Assembly: GCA_963814095.1 (NCBI GenBank)
Contig: CAWFBT010000006.1
Span: 1 to 64,000, forward strand
Direction: 5' to 3'
Source of the DNA: JACVRW01 sp963814095
GTDB lineage: Bacteria > Actinomycetota > Thermoleophilia > Solirubrobacterales > Thermoleophilaceae
DNA: 64,000 nucleotides
The notes beneath the pieces were generated by a model. It saw only the letters and a list, made by a program, of their open reading frames with translations. It searched no databases and was not told the origin of the DNA. Below, in pieces: positions 19,002 to 27,287 of this stretch; the first letter of the stretch is position 1, and the number at the start of each line of letters is the position of its first letter. The translations under genes and the position numbers were made by a program.

Positions 19002-20632
19002 AGACCCTCGCGGCCTTTTTCGCGGTCACCGCGCTCGTCCTGCCGGGAGGCGCCGGCGCCGCCCCCGTCGAGCGGCCCAACATCGTGGTCATCATGACCG
19101 ACGACCAGACGCTCGAGTCGATGCGCGTGATGAGCGGCGTGCAGCGATCGCTCGCGGCCGAGGGCACCAGCTTCGATCGCGCGTTCGTGTCGAACGCGCT
19201 CTGCTGCCCGTCGCGCGCGACGCTCTTCTCCGGCCAGTACTCGCACAATCACGGTGTGATCGGCAACACCCCGCCGGACGGCGGCTATGGCCGGCTCGAC
19301 AAGCGCAACTGGCTGCCGGTCTGGCTCCAGAAGGCGGGCTACCGGACCGTGCACATCGGCAAGTTCTTGAACCAGTACGGGATCCGCAACCCGACGGAGG
19401 TGCCGCTCGGCTGGAGCGAGTGGTACGCGTCGGTCGACCCGTCGACGTACTTCTTCTACGGCTACACGCTGAACGAGAACGGCCTGCTCTACCAGTACGG
19501 GCTCGATCGCAACCCGATCTACTACTCGACCGACTACTACGCCGAGCGCGCCCTGTCGGTGATCCGGCGCATGGGCGACACACGCACGCCGTTCTTCCTC
19601 TCGCTCGCCTTCCTGGCTCCGCACAGCGGCGGGCCGAGCGACCCGGACGACCCGCCCGGTCTGCCGACGCCCTCGCCGGCGCCGCGCCATATGAACCGCT
19701 TCGCGGACGAGCGCCTGCCGCCCAACCCCTCGTTCAACGAGGCCGACCTGTCGGACAAGCCGAGCTTCATCCAGATCCTGCCGCCGATCAACTCCACGCG
19801 CGCGGCGGCGATCGACGAGAACTACCGGCAGCGACTCGAGTCGCTGCTGGCCGTCGACGAGGCGGTGGTTAGGCTGGTCGACACCCTGCGCGCGGAGCGC
19901 GAGCTCGACAACACGCTGATCCTGTTCACGTCGGACAACGGCTTCTTCCATGGCGAGCACCGCGTCCAACTCGGCAAGGTGCTCGTTTACGAGCCCTCGA
20001 TCCGCGTGCCGCTGATCATGCGCGGCCCGGACGTGCCCGAGGGCGCCCACCGCCGCCAGCTCGTGACCAACGCGGACCTCGCGCCGACGATCCTGGAGGC
20101 CGCCGGCGCCAAGCCCGGCAAGCCGCAGGACGGCCGCTCGCTGTTCCCGCTGCTCGAGGACCGCGGGCTCGAGTGGGGCCGCGACCTGTTGATCGAGGGG
20201 GCACCCGGCGTGAACCAGCCCGCCTTCGACGCGATCCGCACCTACCGCTACGTGTACGTCCAGCACGCGAACGGGGAGCGCGAGCTCTACGACCTCGAGC
20301 GCGACCCGAACCAGCTCACGAGCCTGCACAATGACCCCGCCTACGCTGACGTGCAGGCGGACCTGGCGCTGCGCCTGGGGCTGCTGTCGGTTTGCGTGGG
20401 GCCCAGCTGCCGCTCGAGGCCGGCCGCGCGCCTCGCTGTCCGCTCGTGCCGGGCCCGCGTGTCGGGCTCCAGGGTCGAGACGGTGACCTTCCGCAGCGCG
20501 CGCCGGCTGCGCCTCGACCGCGCGAGCCCCTTCGGCTCGCCGGTCGGCGGCCGGTCGCTGCGCGCGCGGATTCAGACGAGCGACGGCCGCATCGTCACGC
20601 TGGACCGGTCGCTGCCTCCGAGCTGCCGCTGA
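18998..20632 (+). CDS. Secreted type I sulfatase, copy 2
   Basis: A 544-residue paralogue of the preceding sulfatase, started by GTG at 18998 inside the previous stop. A signal peptide (KTLAAFFAVTALVLPGGAGA) is followed by PNIVVIMTDDQT, the formylglycine motif CCPSRATLFSGQYSHNHG, FLSLAFLAPHSGGP and TSDNGFFHGEH. The same C-terminal module is present, from VCVGPSC to a final SCR. The tandem arrangement suggests duplication with some substrate divergence, since the mid-region loops differ. The last 38 nt overlap the convergent FAD oxidase gene. Confidence 0.9.
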   Translation: MKTLAAFFAVTALVLPGGAGAAPVERPNIVVIMTDDQTLESMRVMSGVQRSLAAEGTSFDRAFVSNALCCPSRATLFSGQYSHNHGVIGNTPPDGGYGRLDKRNWLPVWLQKAGYRTVHIGKFLNQYGIRNPTEVPLGWSEWYASVDPSTYFFYGYTLNENGLLYQYGLDRNPIYYSTDYYAERALSVIRRMGDTRTPFFLSLAFLAPHSGGPSDPDDPPGLPTPSPAPRHMNRFADERLPPNPSFNEADLSDKPSFIQILPPINSTRAAAIDENYRQRLESLLAVDEAVVRLVDTLRAERELDNTLILFTSDNGFFHGEHRVQLGKVLVYEPSIRVPLIMRGPDVPEGAHRRQLVTNADLAPTILEAAGAKPGKPQDGRSLFPLLEDRGLEWGRDLLIEGAPGVNQPAFDAIRTYRYVYVQHANGERELYDLERDPNQLTSLHNDPAYADVQADLALRLGLLSVCVGPSCRSRPAARLAVRSCRARVSGSRVETVTFRSARRLRLDRASPFGSPVGGRSLRARIQTSDGRIVTLDRSLPPSCR

Positions 20633-21965
20633 GGGCTGCAACCGACCCGAGCACCCGGCGGGTGTAGTCGTTCTCGAAGCGCCCCTCCGGGTCGAGCCGT
20701 GTGCGGATCTCCGCGAAGCGCTCCCACTCGGGGTAGCGCTCGGCCAGGGTCGTCGCCGACTGGTAGTGGCGCTTGCCCCAGTGCGGCCGGCCGCCGTAGT
20801 CGTCCATGATCGCCTCGACCCCGCGGAAGTAGCTCTCGTACTCCATCCCGAGGTACTGGTGGACCGCGATGTAGGCAGTCGGGCGCCCGTACGCCGTCGA
20901 CAGCAGCGCGTCGTCGGGCGCCACCACGCGCAGCTCGATCGGGAACCCGATCGGCAGGCGGCGCCGCTCGATCAGGCCGAGCACGCGCTCGAGCGCCTCG
21001 GCCGCGTGCTCGCGCGGGATCCCGTACTCCATCTCCGTGAAGCGGACCAGCCGGACGTTGGCGTAGACGCGGTTGCTGGCGTCGAGGGACTCGGAGCGCC
21101 CCATCAGCGCTGCGATCGAGCGGTTGAGGCGCGGGATCTGGCTCGGGAAGCGCCGCCCGAGCCGGCAGGCGAGCCCGAGCGCGGCGTTCTCCAGCAGGAC
21201 GTCGTGGACGAACGCCGTGGCCTTACCGGGCGGCTCCGGCTCCCGGTCGGTCCGCGCGGACGTGAGCGTCAGGGCCCGGCGCGTGTAGGGCATCACGAAC
21301 GCCTCCCAGTGATCGTGCGCCTCGACGTGCTCGTCGAGCCGGGGGAGCACGTCGTCGAGGTCGCGCGGCTCATCGACCCTGTGGATCGTGAACGCCGGCA
21401 CGCAGCGCAGCGTCACGGCGCTGATCGCGCCGAGCGCGCCCAGGGATACGCGGGCCGCGCGCAGCTCGTCGCCTCCGGAGAGCTCGTGGAGCTCGCCGCG
21501 GCCGTCAACGAGCCGCACGCCGACCACCTGCGAGGAGAGGTTCCCGAACGTGCCGCCGGTCCCGTGCGTGGCCGTGGAGATCGCACCGGCCACGGTCTGC
21601 GGATCGACGTCGCCCTGGTTCTCCATCGCGAGTCCTCGGGCGCGCAGCTCCTCGCCGAGGTCGTGCAGCGTGATGCCTGCCTCGACGGTCACGTCGCTGC
21701 CCTCGACGGACAGCACCCGGCGCATGGCCGACAGGTCGAGCATCAGCCCGTCGGTGCAGGCGATGTCGGTGAAGGAGTGGCCCGAGCCGGCGACCTTGAC
21801 GCGCGCTGCCCCGGCGACTGCGCGCACGAGCTCGTCCTCCGAGCCCGGCCTGACGATCTGCTCAGGCGCGCAACGCTGCTGCCGCGCCCAGTTGGTCCAG
21901 ATCCGGGGGCTCGCGCCCCCCGGCGCCGAAGCAGCCGGCTCGGCCGGCTGCGCAGGGTTCACCAT
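20595..21965 (-). CDS. FAD-linked oxidoreductase, D-arabinono-1,4-lactone oxidase family
   Basis: A 456-residue enzyme of the VAO/ALO family. The FAD domain has VKVAGSGHSFTDIA, where H63 is the likely covalent FAD site, and TVAGAISTATHGTGG. The C-terminal ALO domain ends with GGRPHWGKRHYQSA and LDPEGRFENDY. Relatives oxidise aldonolactones or alditols with oxygen or a dye as acceptor. No signal peptide is seen, so it is cytoplasmic or membrane-associated. The substrate (gulono-, arabinono- or galactonolactone, or an alditol) cannot be chosen from sequence alone. Confidence 0.88.
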   Translation of the reverse strand: MVNPAQPAEPAASAPGGASPRIWTNWARQQRCAPEQIVRPGSEDELVRAVAGAARVKVAGSGHSFTDIACTDGLMLDLSAMRRVLSVEGSDVTVEAGITLHDLGEELRARGLAMENQGDVDPQTVAGAISTATHGTGGTFGNLSSQVVGVRLVDGRGELHELSGGDELRAARVSLGALGAISAVTLRCVPAFTIHRVDEPRDLDDVLPRLDEHVEAHDHWEAFVMPYTRRALTLTSARTDREPEPPGKATAFVHDVLLENAALGLACRLGRRFPSQIPRLNRSIAALMGRSESLDASNRVYANVRLVRFTEMEYGIPREHAAEALERVLGLIERRRLPIGFPIELRVVAPDDALLSTAYGRPTAYIAVHQYLGMEYESYFRGVEAIMDDYGGRPHWGKRHYQSATTLAERYPEWERFAEIRTRLDPEGRFENDYTRRVLGSVAALSGSSEAATGPA

Positions 21966-22004
21966 CCCCGCGACACCTGGCTGGCCTCGGCGGTCCGGGC
22001 GGCC

Positions 22005-23039
22005 CTACGAGGCCGCCGACTCCGCCGCCGCCTCGACCTTCTCGGGCTCCGGAGCCCAGTGCGCCTCAGGGTCTATCGGCGTGTCCCGTAGATAGGCCTC
22101 GGCGTCGAGGGCGGCCATACAGCCCGTGCCGGCGGCCGTGACGGCCTGGCGGTAGATGCGATCGGTGAGGTCGCCGGCTGCGAACACGCCCGGCAGCTTG
22201 GTCCGAGTGGAACGGCCGTCGACGAGGACGTAGCCCTCCTCGTCAACCTCGAGCTGACCCTCGACGAGATGCGAGTTGGGCCGGTGGCCGATCGCGACGA
22301 ACGCGCCCGTCACCGGCAGCTCGCGCTCCGAGCCGTCCACGGTGTTCTCGAGCGTGACCTGCTCGAGCGCGCCGTCGTCGCCGGCGTCGAAGCTCTTGAT
22401 GACGTACGGGGTCACGAGGTCGATGTTGCCCTTCTGCCGCGCGCGGTCGAGCATGATCGCCGAGGCGCGGAACTCCGGCCGCCGGTGGACGATGCCGACC
22501 CGGTCGGCGAACTTGGCGAGGAAGGTCGCGTCCTCCATGGCGGTGTCGCCGCCGCCGACGACGATCGTCTGCTTGCCGCGGAAGAACGCCGCGTCACAGG
22601 TGGCGCAGTAGGAGACGCCGCGCGCCGCGAGCTCCTCCTCGCCGGGCACTCCGAGCTTCTTCGGCTCGGCGCCCATCGCGAGGATGATCGCGCGCGCCTT
22701 GATCTCCGTCGGACCGACGTGCACGGTGTGCAGCCCGCCCGGCTCGCGCGACAGGTCGATCTTCGTCGCGTCGTCGGTGAGGAAGCGCGTACCGAAGCGC
22801 GCCGCCTGATCGCGGAAGTCCTGCATCATCACCGGCCCCATCACGCCCTCGGAGTAGCCGGGATAGTTCTCGACGTCGGTCGTCTGCTGCAACAGGCCGC
22901 CCCATGCGAAGCCCTCGATCACCAGCGGATTCAGGTCCGCACGCGAGGTGTAGAGCGCAGCCGTGTATCCAGCCGGCCCGCTCCCGACGATGACGACGTC
23001 TTCGATGTCCTTGATCTCGATATCCATGTGCGCGCTCAT
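22005..23039 (-). CDS. trxB: Thioredoxin reductase
   Basis: A 344-residue NADPH-dependent flavoprotein that reduces thioredoxin. It has the FAD motif VVIVGSGPAGYTAALYTSRA, the redox centre GVSYCATCDAAFFRG, the NADPH motif VVGGGDTAMEDA with HRRPEF, and the FAD-closing motif GVFAAGDLTD. The C-terminus extends about 25 residues beyond the usual end with an Ala/Glu-rich tail. The ATG at 23039 overlaps the upstream gene's stop by one base (TAATG); a second ATG five codons on is also possible. Co-transcribed with the flippase-like gene. Confidence 0.93.
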   Translation of the reverse strand: MSAHMDIEIKDIEDVVIVGSGPAGYTAALYTSRADLNPLVIEGFAWGGLLQQTTDVENYPGYSEGVMGPVMMQDFRDQAARFGTRFLTDDATKIDLSREPGGLHTVHVGPTEIKARAIILAMGAEPKKLGVPGEEELAARGVSYCATCDAAFFRGKQTIVVGGGDTAMEDATFLAKFADRVGIVHRRPEFRASAIMLDRARQKGNIDLVTPYVIKSFDAGDDGALEQVTLENTVDGSERELPVTGAFVAIGHRPNSHLVEGQLEVDEEGYVLVDGRSTRTKLPGVFAAGDLTDRIYRQAVTAAGTGCMAALDAEAYLRDTPIDPEAHWAPEPEKVEAAAESAAS

Positions 23040-24262
23040 TACTTTACTTTCTGAAGTGTAGCCACGCCACCCGTCGGCGCCTCTTCCTCACGCTCCCACC
23101 GCGCCACGGTACCGCGGAGTTGGAAGAACGCGACGATCCCGGGCGGAATCGGCAGCCAGAAGGCGATCACGCGGTAACACAGCACGGCCGGGAAGACGAC
23201 GGCGCTCGGCAGCCCGAAGAGGACGTCGAACGCGAAGATCATGCCCGCGTCGACCGAGCCGACGCCGCCGGCGGGCGAGGGAATCAGGTTGGCGGCCAAG
23301 CCCACGAAGAAGCCCTGAACGAGCACGCCAAAGGGCACGTCGCCCCCGAATGCCTCGAAGCTCGCCCAGAGCACTCCGATGTTCGCGGCCCAGAAGCCAA
23401 CCGCGCCGACCACCGCGAGCGCGCCGCGCTGCGGATGGCGGAGGTACGCGAGCGCGGTCCTCGTGCCCGTGGCGAGCGTCGCAGGTCCCTTCGCGATGCG
23501 CTGGAGGTAGCGGACGCGCCGGTAGCCGCCTGCGAACTGCTGGATGCGGCGCTCGAAGTCCTGCGGAATGAGCGCGATCACCCCGAAGAGCGCCATGACG
23601 CAGGCCGCGATCGCGGCCGGCACGATTGTCCCGCCGATCGGGGCCGGACCGGGCAGCACGTGCGTGCGGAGCAGGATCCCGAACAGCACGAGCGCTGAGA
23701 GATAGACCGAGTACGTGAGGACCAGGAAGGCGACCATCCGGCAGGCCGAGCGGCGCCTCGGCATGCCTGCCTTGCGGAGGGCCCAGTAGGTGAGCACAAG
23801 GCCGCCCACGCCGGCCGCCGAGAAGAGCCGCGTGGCGGCCAGGCCGGCCATCGTGATCTGGTAGGAGACCTTCGCGTTCAGCCGGCGATGGACCTCGTCG
23901 TCACGCGTCCCGCCGAGCACCCCGCGGAACAGCGCGACGTACGCGGCGAAGGCGAGCGCGTTGAAGCCGACGGCGATGACGATCCAGTACCAGACCGCCT
24001 CGTCGAGCTTGTCCACAGCCTCGCCCGCACCGACGAGGTTCGGCAGCAGCACGTAGATCGCCACCACCACGAGCACGATCAGCAGGGCCCCGGTTACGAG
24101 CTTGCGGCGGTCGCTCAGGAGCGCCTGGAGGCGGCCGACCTCCGCGTCGTCATCGCGCTCGTCGTCGGTGGTGTCGTCGAGCTCCGGCCCCTCGTCGGGG
24201 AGGAGGTCCCCTTCCTCGAGCCGTCGACGTTCCTCGAGGCGGCGGCGCTGGTCCGCCGCCAT
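23039..24262 (-). CDS. Lysylphosphatidylglycerol synthase TM-region (YbhN/AglD2-like) membrane protein
   Basis: A 407-residue membrane protein of the LPG_synthase_TM family (flippase-like domain without the transferase). It begins with a charged cytoplasmic stretch (MAADQRRRLEERRRLEEGD, Asp-rich to about residue 45). About eight helices follow, including GALLIVLVVVAIYVLL, LAATRLFSAAGVGGLVLTYWAL, NLIPSPAGGVGSVDAGM and the final GIVAFFQLRG. ATG at 24262 overlaps the PAP2 stop (ATGA). Pairing with PAP2 suggests lipid or polyprenyl-phosphate handling at the membrane. No lysyltransferase domain is present, so it does not aminoacylate lipid by itself. Confidence 0.82.
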   Translation of the reverse strand: MAADQRRRLEERRRLEEGDLLPDEGPELDDTTDDERDDDAEVGRLQALLSDRRKLVTGALLIVLVVVAIYVLLPNLVGAGEAVDKLDEAVWYWIVIAVGFNALAFAAYVALFRGVLGGTRDDEVHRRLNAKVSYQITMAGLAATRLFSAAGVGGLVLTYWALRKAGMPRRRSACRMVAFLVLTYSVYLSALVLFGILLRTHVLPGPAPIGGTIVPAAIAACVMALFGVIALIPQDFERRIQQFAGGYRRVRYLQRIAKGPATLATGTRTALAYLRHPQRGALAVVGAVGFWAANIGVLWASFEAFGGDVPFGVLVQGFFVGLAANLIPSPAGGVGSVDAGMIFAFDVLFGLPSAVVFPAVLCYRVIAFWLPIPPGIVAFFQLRGTVARWEREEEAPTGGVATLQKVK

Positions 24263-25176
24263 CAGCTGGCCTGTGGCTCCAGTCGCTGAACCGTGCGGGC
24301 GATCGCGTCGATCGCCGGATCGAGGTGCGGCGCGGCGCGCCAGATGCCCTCGGCCAGAGCCAGGCCGGCCAGCAGATCCATAACGTAGTGCTCCCCGAGA
24401 TAGACGAGGCCGAACCCGAGCGAGAGGGCATACACCCAGCCGGCCGCGGCGTGGCCGGGGCCGACCTGGGACAGCAGCCGGGCTGCCATGACTGAGGTGC
24501 CGAAGTGAAGCGAGGGCATCGCCGCGAACGGGTTTCCTTGGAGCGAATGGTAAAGCGGGCGCCAGAGACGTCCCCACACGCGCTCGCCCGCCTCGGCCAT
24601 GATCCGCCGCACGGGCGGCAGGTTCCCGTTCTCGCCGGCCCACCAGGGCGGCGCCGTCGGAACCAGCCAGTAGACGACACAGCCGAGGTCGAAGCAGGCC
24701 GACATCAGGACGGCTGAGCGCGGGTAGAGGCGGCGGTGGCGCAGGAGCATGTAGGCGAGCGTCCCGTGCGGGACCAGGAACCAGCTCCAGTGGATCGCCG
24801 ACAACCCGTACTCGAGCGGCCCGACCTTGCCCTCGCGGCCGAGCGAGCGCTGGAGCCGAGTGGTGGGAGTGGTGCCGCCGCCCAGGGCGCGGTCGAAGTC
24901 GATCGGATACTCGACCCTGAGCCGGCGCAGGAGCGCCTCGGGGTCGTCATCGGGCATGTCGAAGTGCGCGAAATACGCCCACATCTGGAGGGCGTAGATG
25001 CCCGCGTCGCGGAGCGGCGTGCGAGGCGCGGCGAGCGCGAGGGCCGCGGGCATCGGCCACGTGAGCGCGGACACGACGGGAGGACGCAGCCTCAGGCGGT
25101 GCCGGAGCAACGGGGTGGCGATGCCCACGACCACCGCGCCCCACGCGAGCGTTCGTAGGGCGCGAGTGCTTCGCAA
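24262..25176 (-). CDS. PAP2-family membrane phosphatase or lipid phosphotransferase
   Basis: An integral membrane PAP2 protein of the Aur1/IPC-synthase-like branch. The phosphatase motifs are NPFAAMPSLHFGTSV (PSLH) and YLGEHYVMDLLAG (H-x3-D). Flanking helices include WSWFLVPHGTLAYMLL and ACFDLGCVVYWLVPTAPPWW. No ATG precedes the family-like region in frame, so TTG at 25176 (RSTRALRTLAW) is my best start, with low confidence; the frame is open upstream to about 25773 only as a shadow of the LPxTG gene. It probably dephosphorylates a polyprenyl or phospholipid head group. It ends in a 4-nt overlap with the flippase-like gene. Confidence 0.75.
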   Translation of the reverse strand: MRSTRALRTLAWGAVVVGIATPLLRHRLRLRPPVVSALTWPMPAALALAAPRTPLRDAGIYALQMWAYFAHFDMPDDDPEALLRRLRVEYPIDFDRALGGGTTPTTRLQRSLGREGKVGPLEYGLSAIHWSWFLVPHGTLAYMLLRHRRLYPRSAVLMSACFDLGCVVYWLVPTAPPWWAGENGNLPPVRRIMAEAGERVWGRLWRPLYHSLQGNPFAAMPSLHFGTSVMAARLLSQVGPGHAAAGWVYALSLGFGLVYLGEHYVMDLLAGLALAEGIWRAAPHLDPAIDAIARTVQRLEPQAS

Positions 25177-25272
25177 GGCGGCACGAGCATACCCGCGCGC
25201 GAGGTCGCAACCGCGGCAACGCGCCGTGCAGGGCGGAGGAGGAGGCGTCCCGGCACCGAAAAGCCACGCAAG

Positions 25273-25779
25273 ATGAAGATCTCGCGGACTCTGGCCACTC
25301 TGTCGATCTCGCTCGCGGCGTTGGGCGCCGCCGCCGCCGTGGCCGCGGCGGCATCCTCGGATTCCACCGCCGCGAGAAGCGGCGGGGCGCTGGCGCAGCC
25401 GACCGTCGAGCAGCGCGGCGGCGGGCATGTTGCGCCGCCGAGCGCGCGCGCGGAGGCAGAGGCGTCGGCGGCGGAGTCGCCTGCGGGCGGCGCCGGGGCC
25501 CCCCCGGCCGAGGCCGCGCAGGAGGACCAGCCCACGACGCCCGGCGGCGAGGAGCAGAACGGCGGCGAGCAGCCGCCCGAGGAGCCGACCGAGACCGTGG
25601 AGGAGCCGGGCGCCGAGGACGTCGGCGGCACCGTCGGTGACACGGGCTCGGCGACGAGCGGGCTGCCGTCGACCGGGCTCGAGCTGAGCGCGATGGCGGT
25701 TATCGGGCTCGGGCTGGTCCTGTTGGGCGCGGCGCTCCGGCCCGGCCGGCGCGAGCGCGAAGTTCGCTCGCACCGGTAG
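25273..25779 (+). CDS. LPxTG-anchored cell-wall protein with Pro/Glu/Gly-rich spacer
   Basis: A 168-residue exported protein. The signal peptide is MKISRTLATLSISLAALGAA. A low-complexity, acidic Pro/Glu/Gly/Ala spacer follows (residues about 35-125), then LPSTG at about 131, a hydrophobic segment (LSAMAVIGLGLVLLGAAL) and a basic tail RPGRRERE. This is the complete sortase sorting signal. No folded domain is evident, so it may be a wall spacer or display stalk. It is divergent from the PAP2/flippase operon. No sortase gene is in the window. Confidence 0.75.
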   Translation: MKISRTLATLSISLAALGAAAAVAAAASSDSTAARSGGALAQPTVEQRGGGHVAPPSARAEAEASAAESPAGGAGAPPAEAAQEDQPTTPGGEEQNGGEQPPEEPTETVEEPGAEDVGGTVGDTGSATSGLPSTGLELSAMAVIGLGLVLLGAALRPGRREREVRSHR

Positions 25780-25785
25780 TCCCTA

Positions 25786-26529
25786 TCAGCGCATCACGCG
25801 GGCCGCGCTAACGGTCGCGGCACTGCTCCTGAAGGTCCTGAACACGTTCAGGTCGATGCGGAACAGCGCGCGCCTGCGATTGAACTTCCTGCCGACGGTG
25901 AAGTAGACCTTCCAGGTGCCGGTGCGCGGCGCAGCCGGGAGGAAGGGCAGCTTCTTGTGGGCGATGCCGCATGCGCCCTTCGCCGTGCCGAGCTTGCGGA
26001 CGGCGTGGCGACGACCGTTGAAGGTCCAATGCAGGAACATCTTCGCCCCTGTAGGCGGCCCCCACACGGACCAGCGGACCCTGCGGCCGAGGTTGTTGCC
26101 GACCCGCGACGGCTTCACGTTCGCGCCGACCCGGACGAAGGACACGTTGGTCGAGGCGACGAGTCCTGGCGTCACCCGGTCGGTCGCGGTCAGCGTGTAG
26201 GTCTTCGTGCGGCCGGCCGAGCTGCGAATGAACTCAGTCGGCATGAAGGCGCCGACGTTGAACGAGCCGTCGGCGGCAAGTGGGGTGAAGGCGCCGAGGT
26301 CGCCGTTCGTGTACTTGAGCTCAACGGTGTTGAGGGCAGGGTCGGTGTTCGGCGTGAAGCCGCTACCTGAGATCGGGACCCATTGCTCGCCCGCGAAGCT
26401 CGGGAGATAGCGGGCGCAGGGCGTGCCCGGGGCGATGGTGGCTGCGGACGCCGTGGACGCGCCGGCGGCGGCAAGCGCTACGACAGCTGCACTGACGAGG
26501 ACTGCTCGCCTGGGGAAGGCACGGTGCAT
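25786..26529 (-). CDS. Secreted protein of unknown function
   Basis: A 247-residue secreted protein. ATG at 26529 (MHRAFPRRAVLVSAAVV) has an AGGAGAG box and starts a signal peptide with likely cleavage after STASAA; upstream in-frame starts would add a non-hydrophobic leader. The mature protein looks like beta-sandwich repeats: WVPISGSGFTPN, TYTLTATDRVTPG, and a C-terminal half rich in basic and aromatic residues (GTWKVYFTVGRKFN). I recognise no family. It converges on the LPxTG gene, 6 nt apart. Confidence 0.65.
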   Translation of the reverse strand: MHRAFPRRAVLVSAAVVALAAAGASTASAATIAPGTPCARYLPSFAGEQWVPISGSGFTPNTDPALNTVELKYTNGDLGAFTPLAADGSFNVGAFMPTEFIRSSAGRTKTYTLTATDRVTPGLVASTNVSFVRVGANVKPSRVGNNLGRRVRWSVWGPPTGAKMFLHWTFNGRRHAVRKLGTAKGACGIAHKKLPFLPAAPRTGTWKVYFTVGRKFNRRRALFRIDLNVFRTFRSSAATVSAARVMR

Positions 26530-26615
26530 TGGGGATAGCTCTCCTGGCGTTTGACCGGATCTGTGGGGAGCGCGGCAGGATGCCACGATCCCCGGTCGAG
26601 CGCCAGAGGCAAGCG

Positions 26616-27287
26616 TCAGTGGCCGACCTTCTCGAGAATGCGCACCTCGACGTCGGCCCGCTTCGCGAACTCGCGCGCGTCGTTCTCGGTGCCCAGGTGC
26701 TCGCCCCAGTGCATCGGGACTGCCACGCGCGGCTGGATCCGGCGCGCCGCCTCGGCCGCCTCCAGCGCGGTCATGACGTAGGTGCCGCTCACCGGCAGCA
26801 GCGCCACGTCGACCCCGGTCACGGCGTCCATCTCGGGAATCACGTCGGTGTCACCCGAGTGGTAGAGGCGCTCGCCGCGCACGTTCAGCTCGTAGCCGAC
26901 CCAGCCGGCTTCGCGCGGATGGAAGGGCCGGCCCTCGCCGTCGACCTTGGAGGTGTTGTAGGCAGCGATCGCCGCGACGTGGACGCCGCGCACGAGCTCC
27001 TCGTCGAGGATCTCGCCCGGCGCGATCGAATGAACCTGGCCGCTGACGCGCTCGGCCACCGCCGCCGGACCCACGAGCCAGGTCTCGCGCTTCGAGAGCC
27101 GCTCGACGTCCTGCGGCGAGAAGTGGTCGTAGTGGCCGTGCGTGACCAGGATCAGGTCCGCGGGCGGCGAGCCCTCTGGCACCCGGTACGGGTCTATGTA
27201 GACGAAGGCTCTTCCGACGGCGACTCGGAAGCCCGAGTGCCCAAGCCATTCAAGTGAGTCGAGGAGCACTCCTCCGTAGCTTGGCAT
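26616..27287 (-). CDS. MBL-fold metallo-hydrolase (UlaG/UPF0173-like)
   Basis: A 223-residue metallo-beta-lactamase-fold protein. THGHYDHFS is the HxHxDH metal motif, LYHSGDTDVIPE the later His/Asp ligands, and VPMHWGEH the last histidine. It is shorter than lactamases and resembles UlaG-type lactonases and uncharacterised hydrolases. The start at 27287 lies inside the upstream phosphatase gene; the 94-nt overlap is long, so either its real start or the phosphatase end may be misread. Substrate unknown. Confidence 0.8.
   Translation of the reverse strand: MPSYGGVLLDSLEWLGHSGFRVAVGRAFVYIDPYRVPEGSPPADLILVTHGHYDHFSPQDVERLSKRETWLVGPAAVAERVSGQVHSIAPGEILDEELVRGVHVAAIAAYNTSKVDGEGRPFHPREAGWVGYELNVRGERLYHSGDTDVIPEMDAVTGVDVALLPVSGTYVMTALEAAEAARRIQPRVAVPMHWGEHLGTENDAREFAKRADVEVRILEKVGH

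Noticed and set aside
24262..25773. Extending the PAP2 gene to 25773 as one 503-residue protein
   Set aside because: The extra N-terminal part is an Arg/Gly-rich shadow of the LPxTG gene on the other strand and shows no domain.
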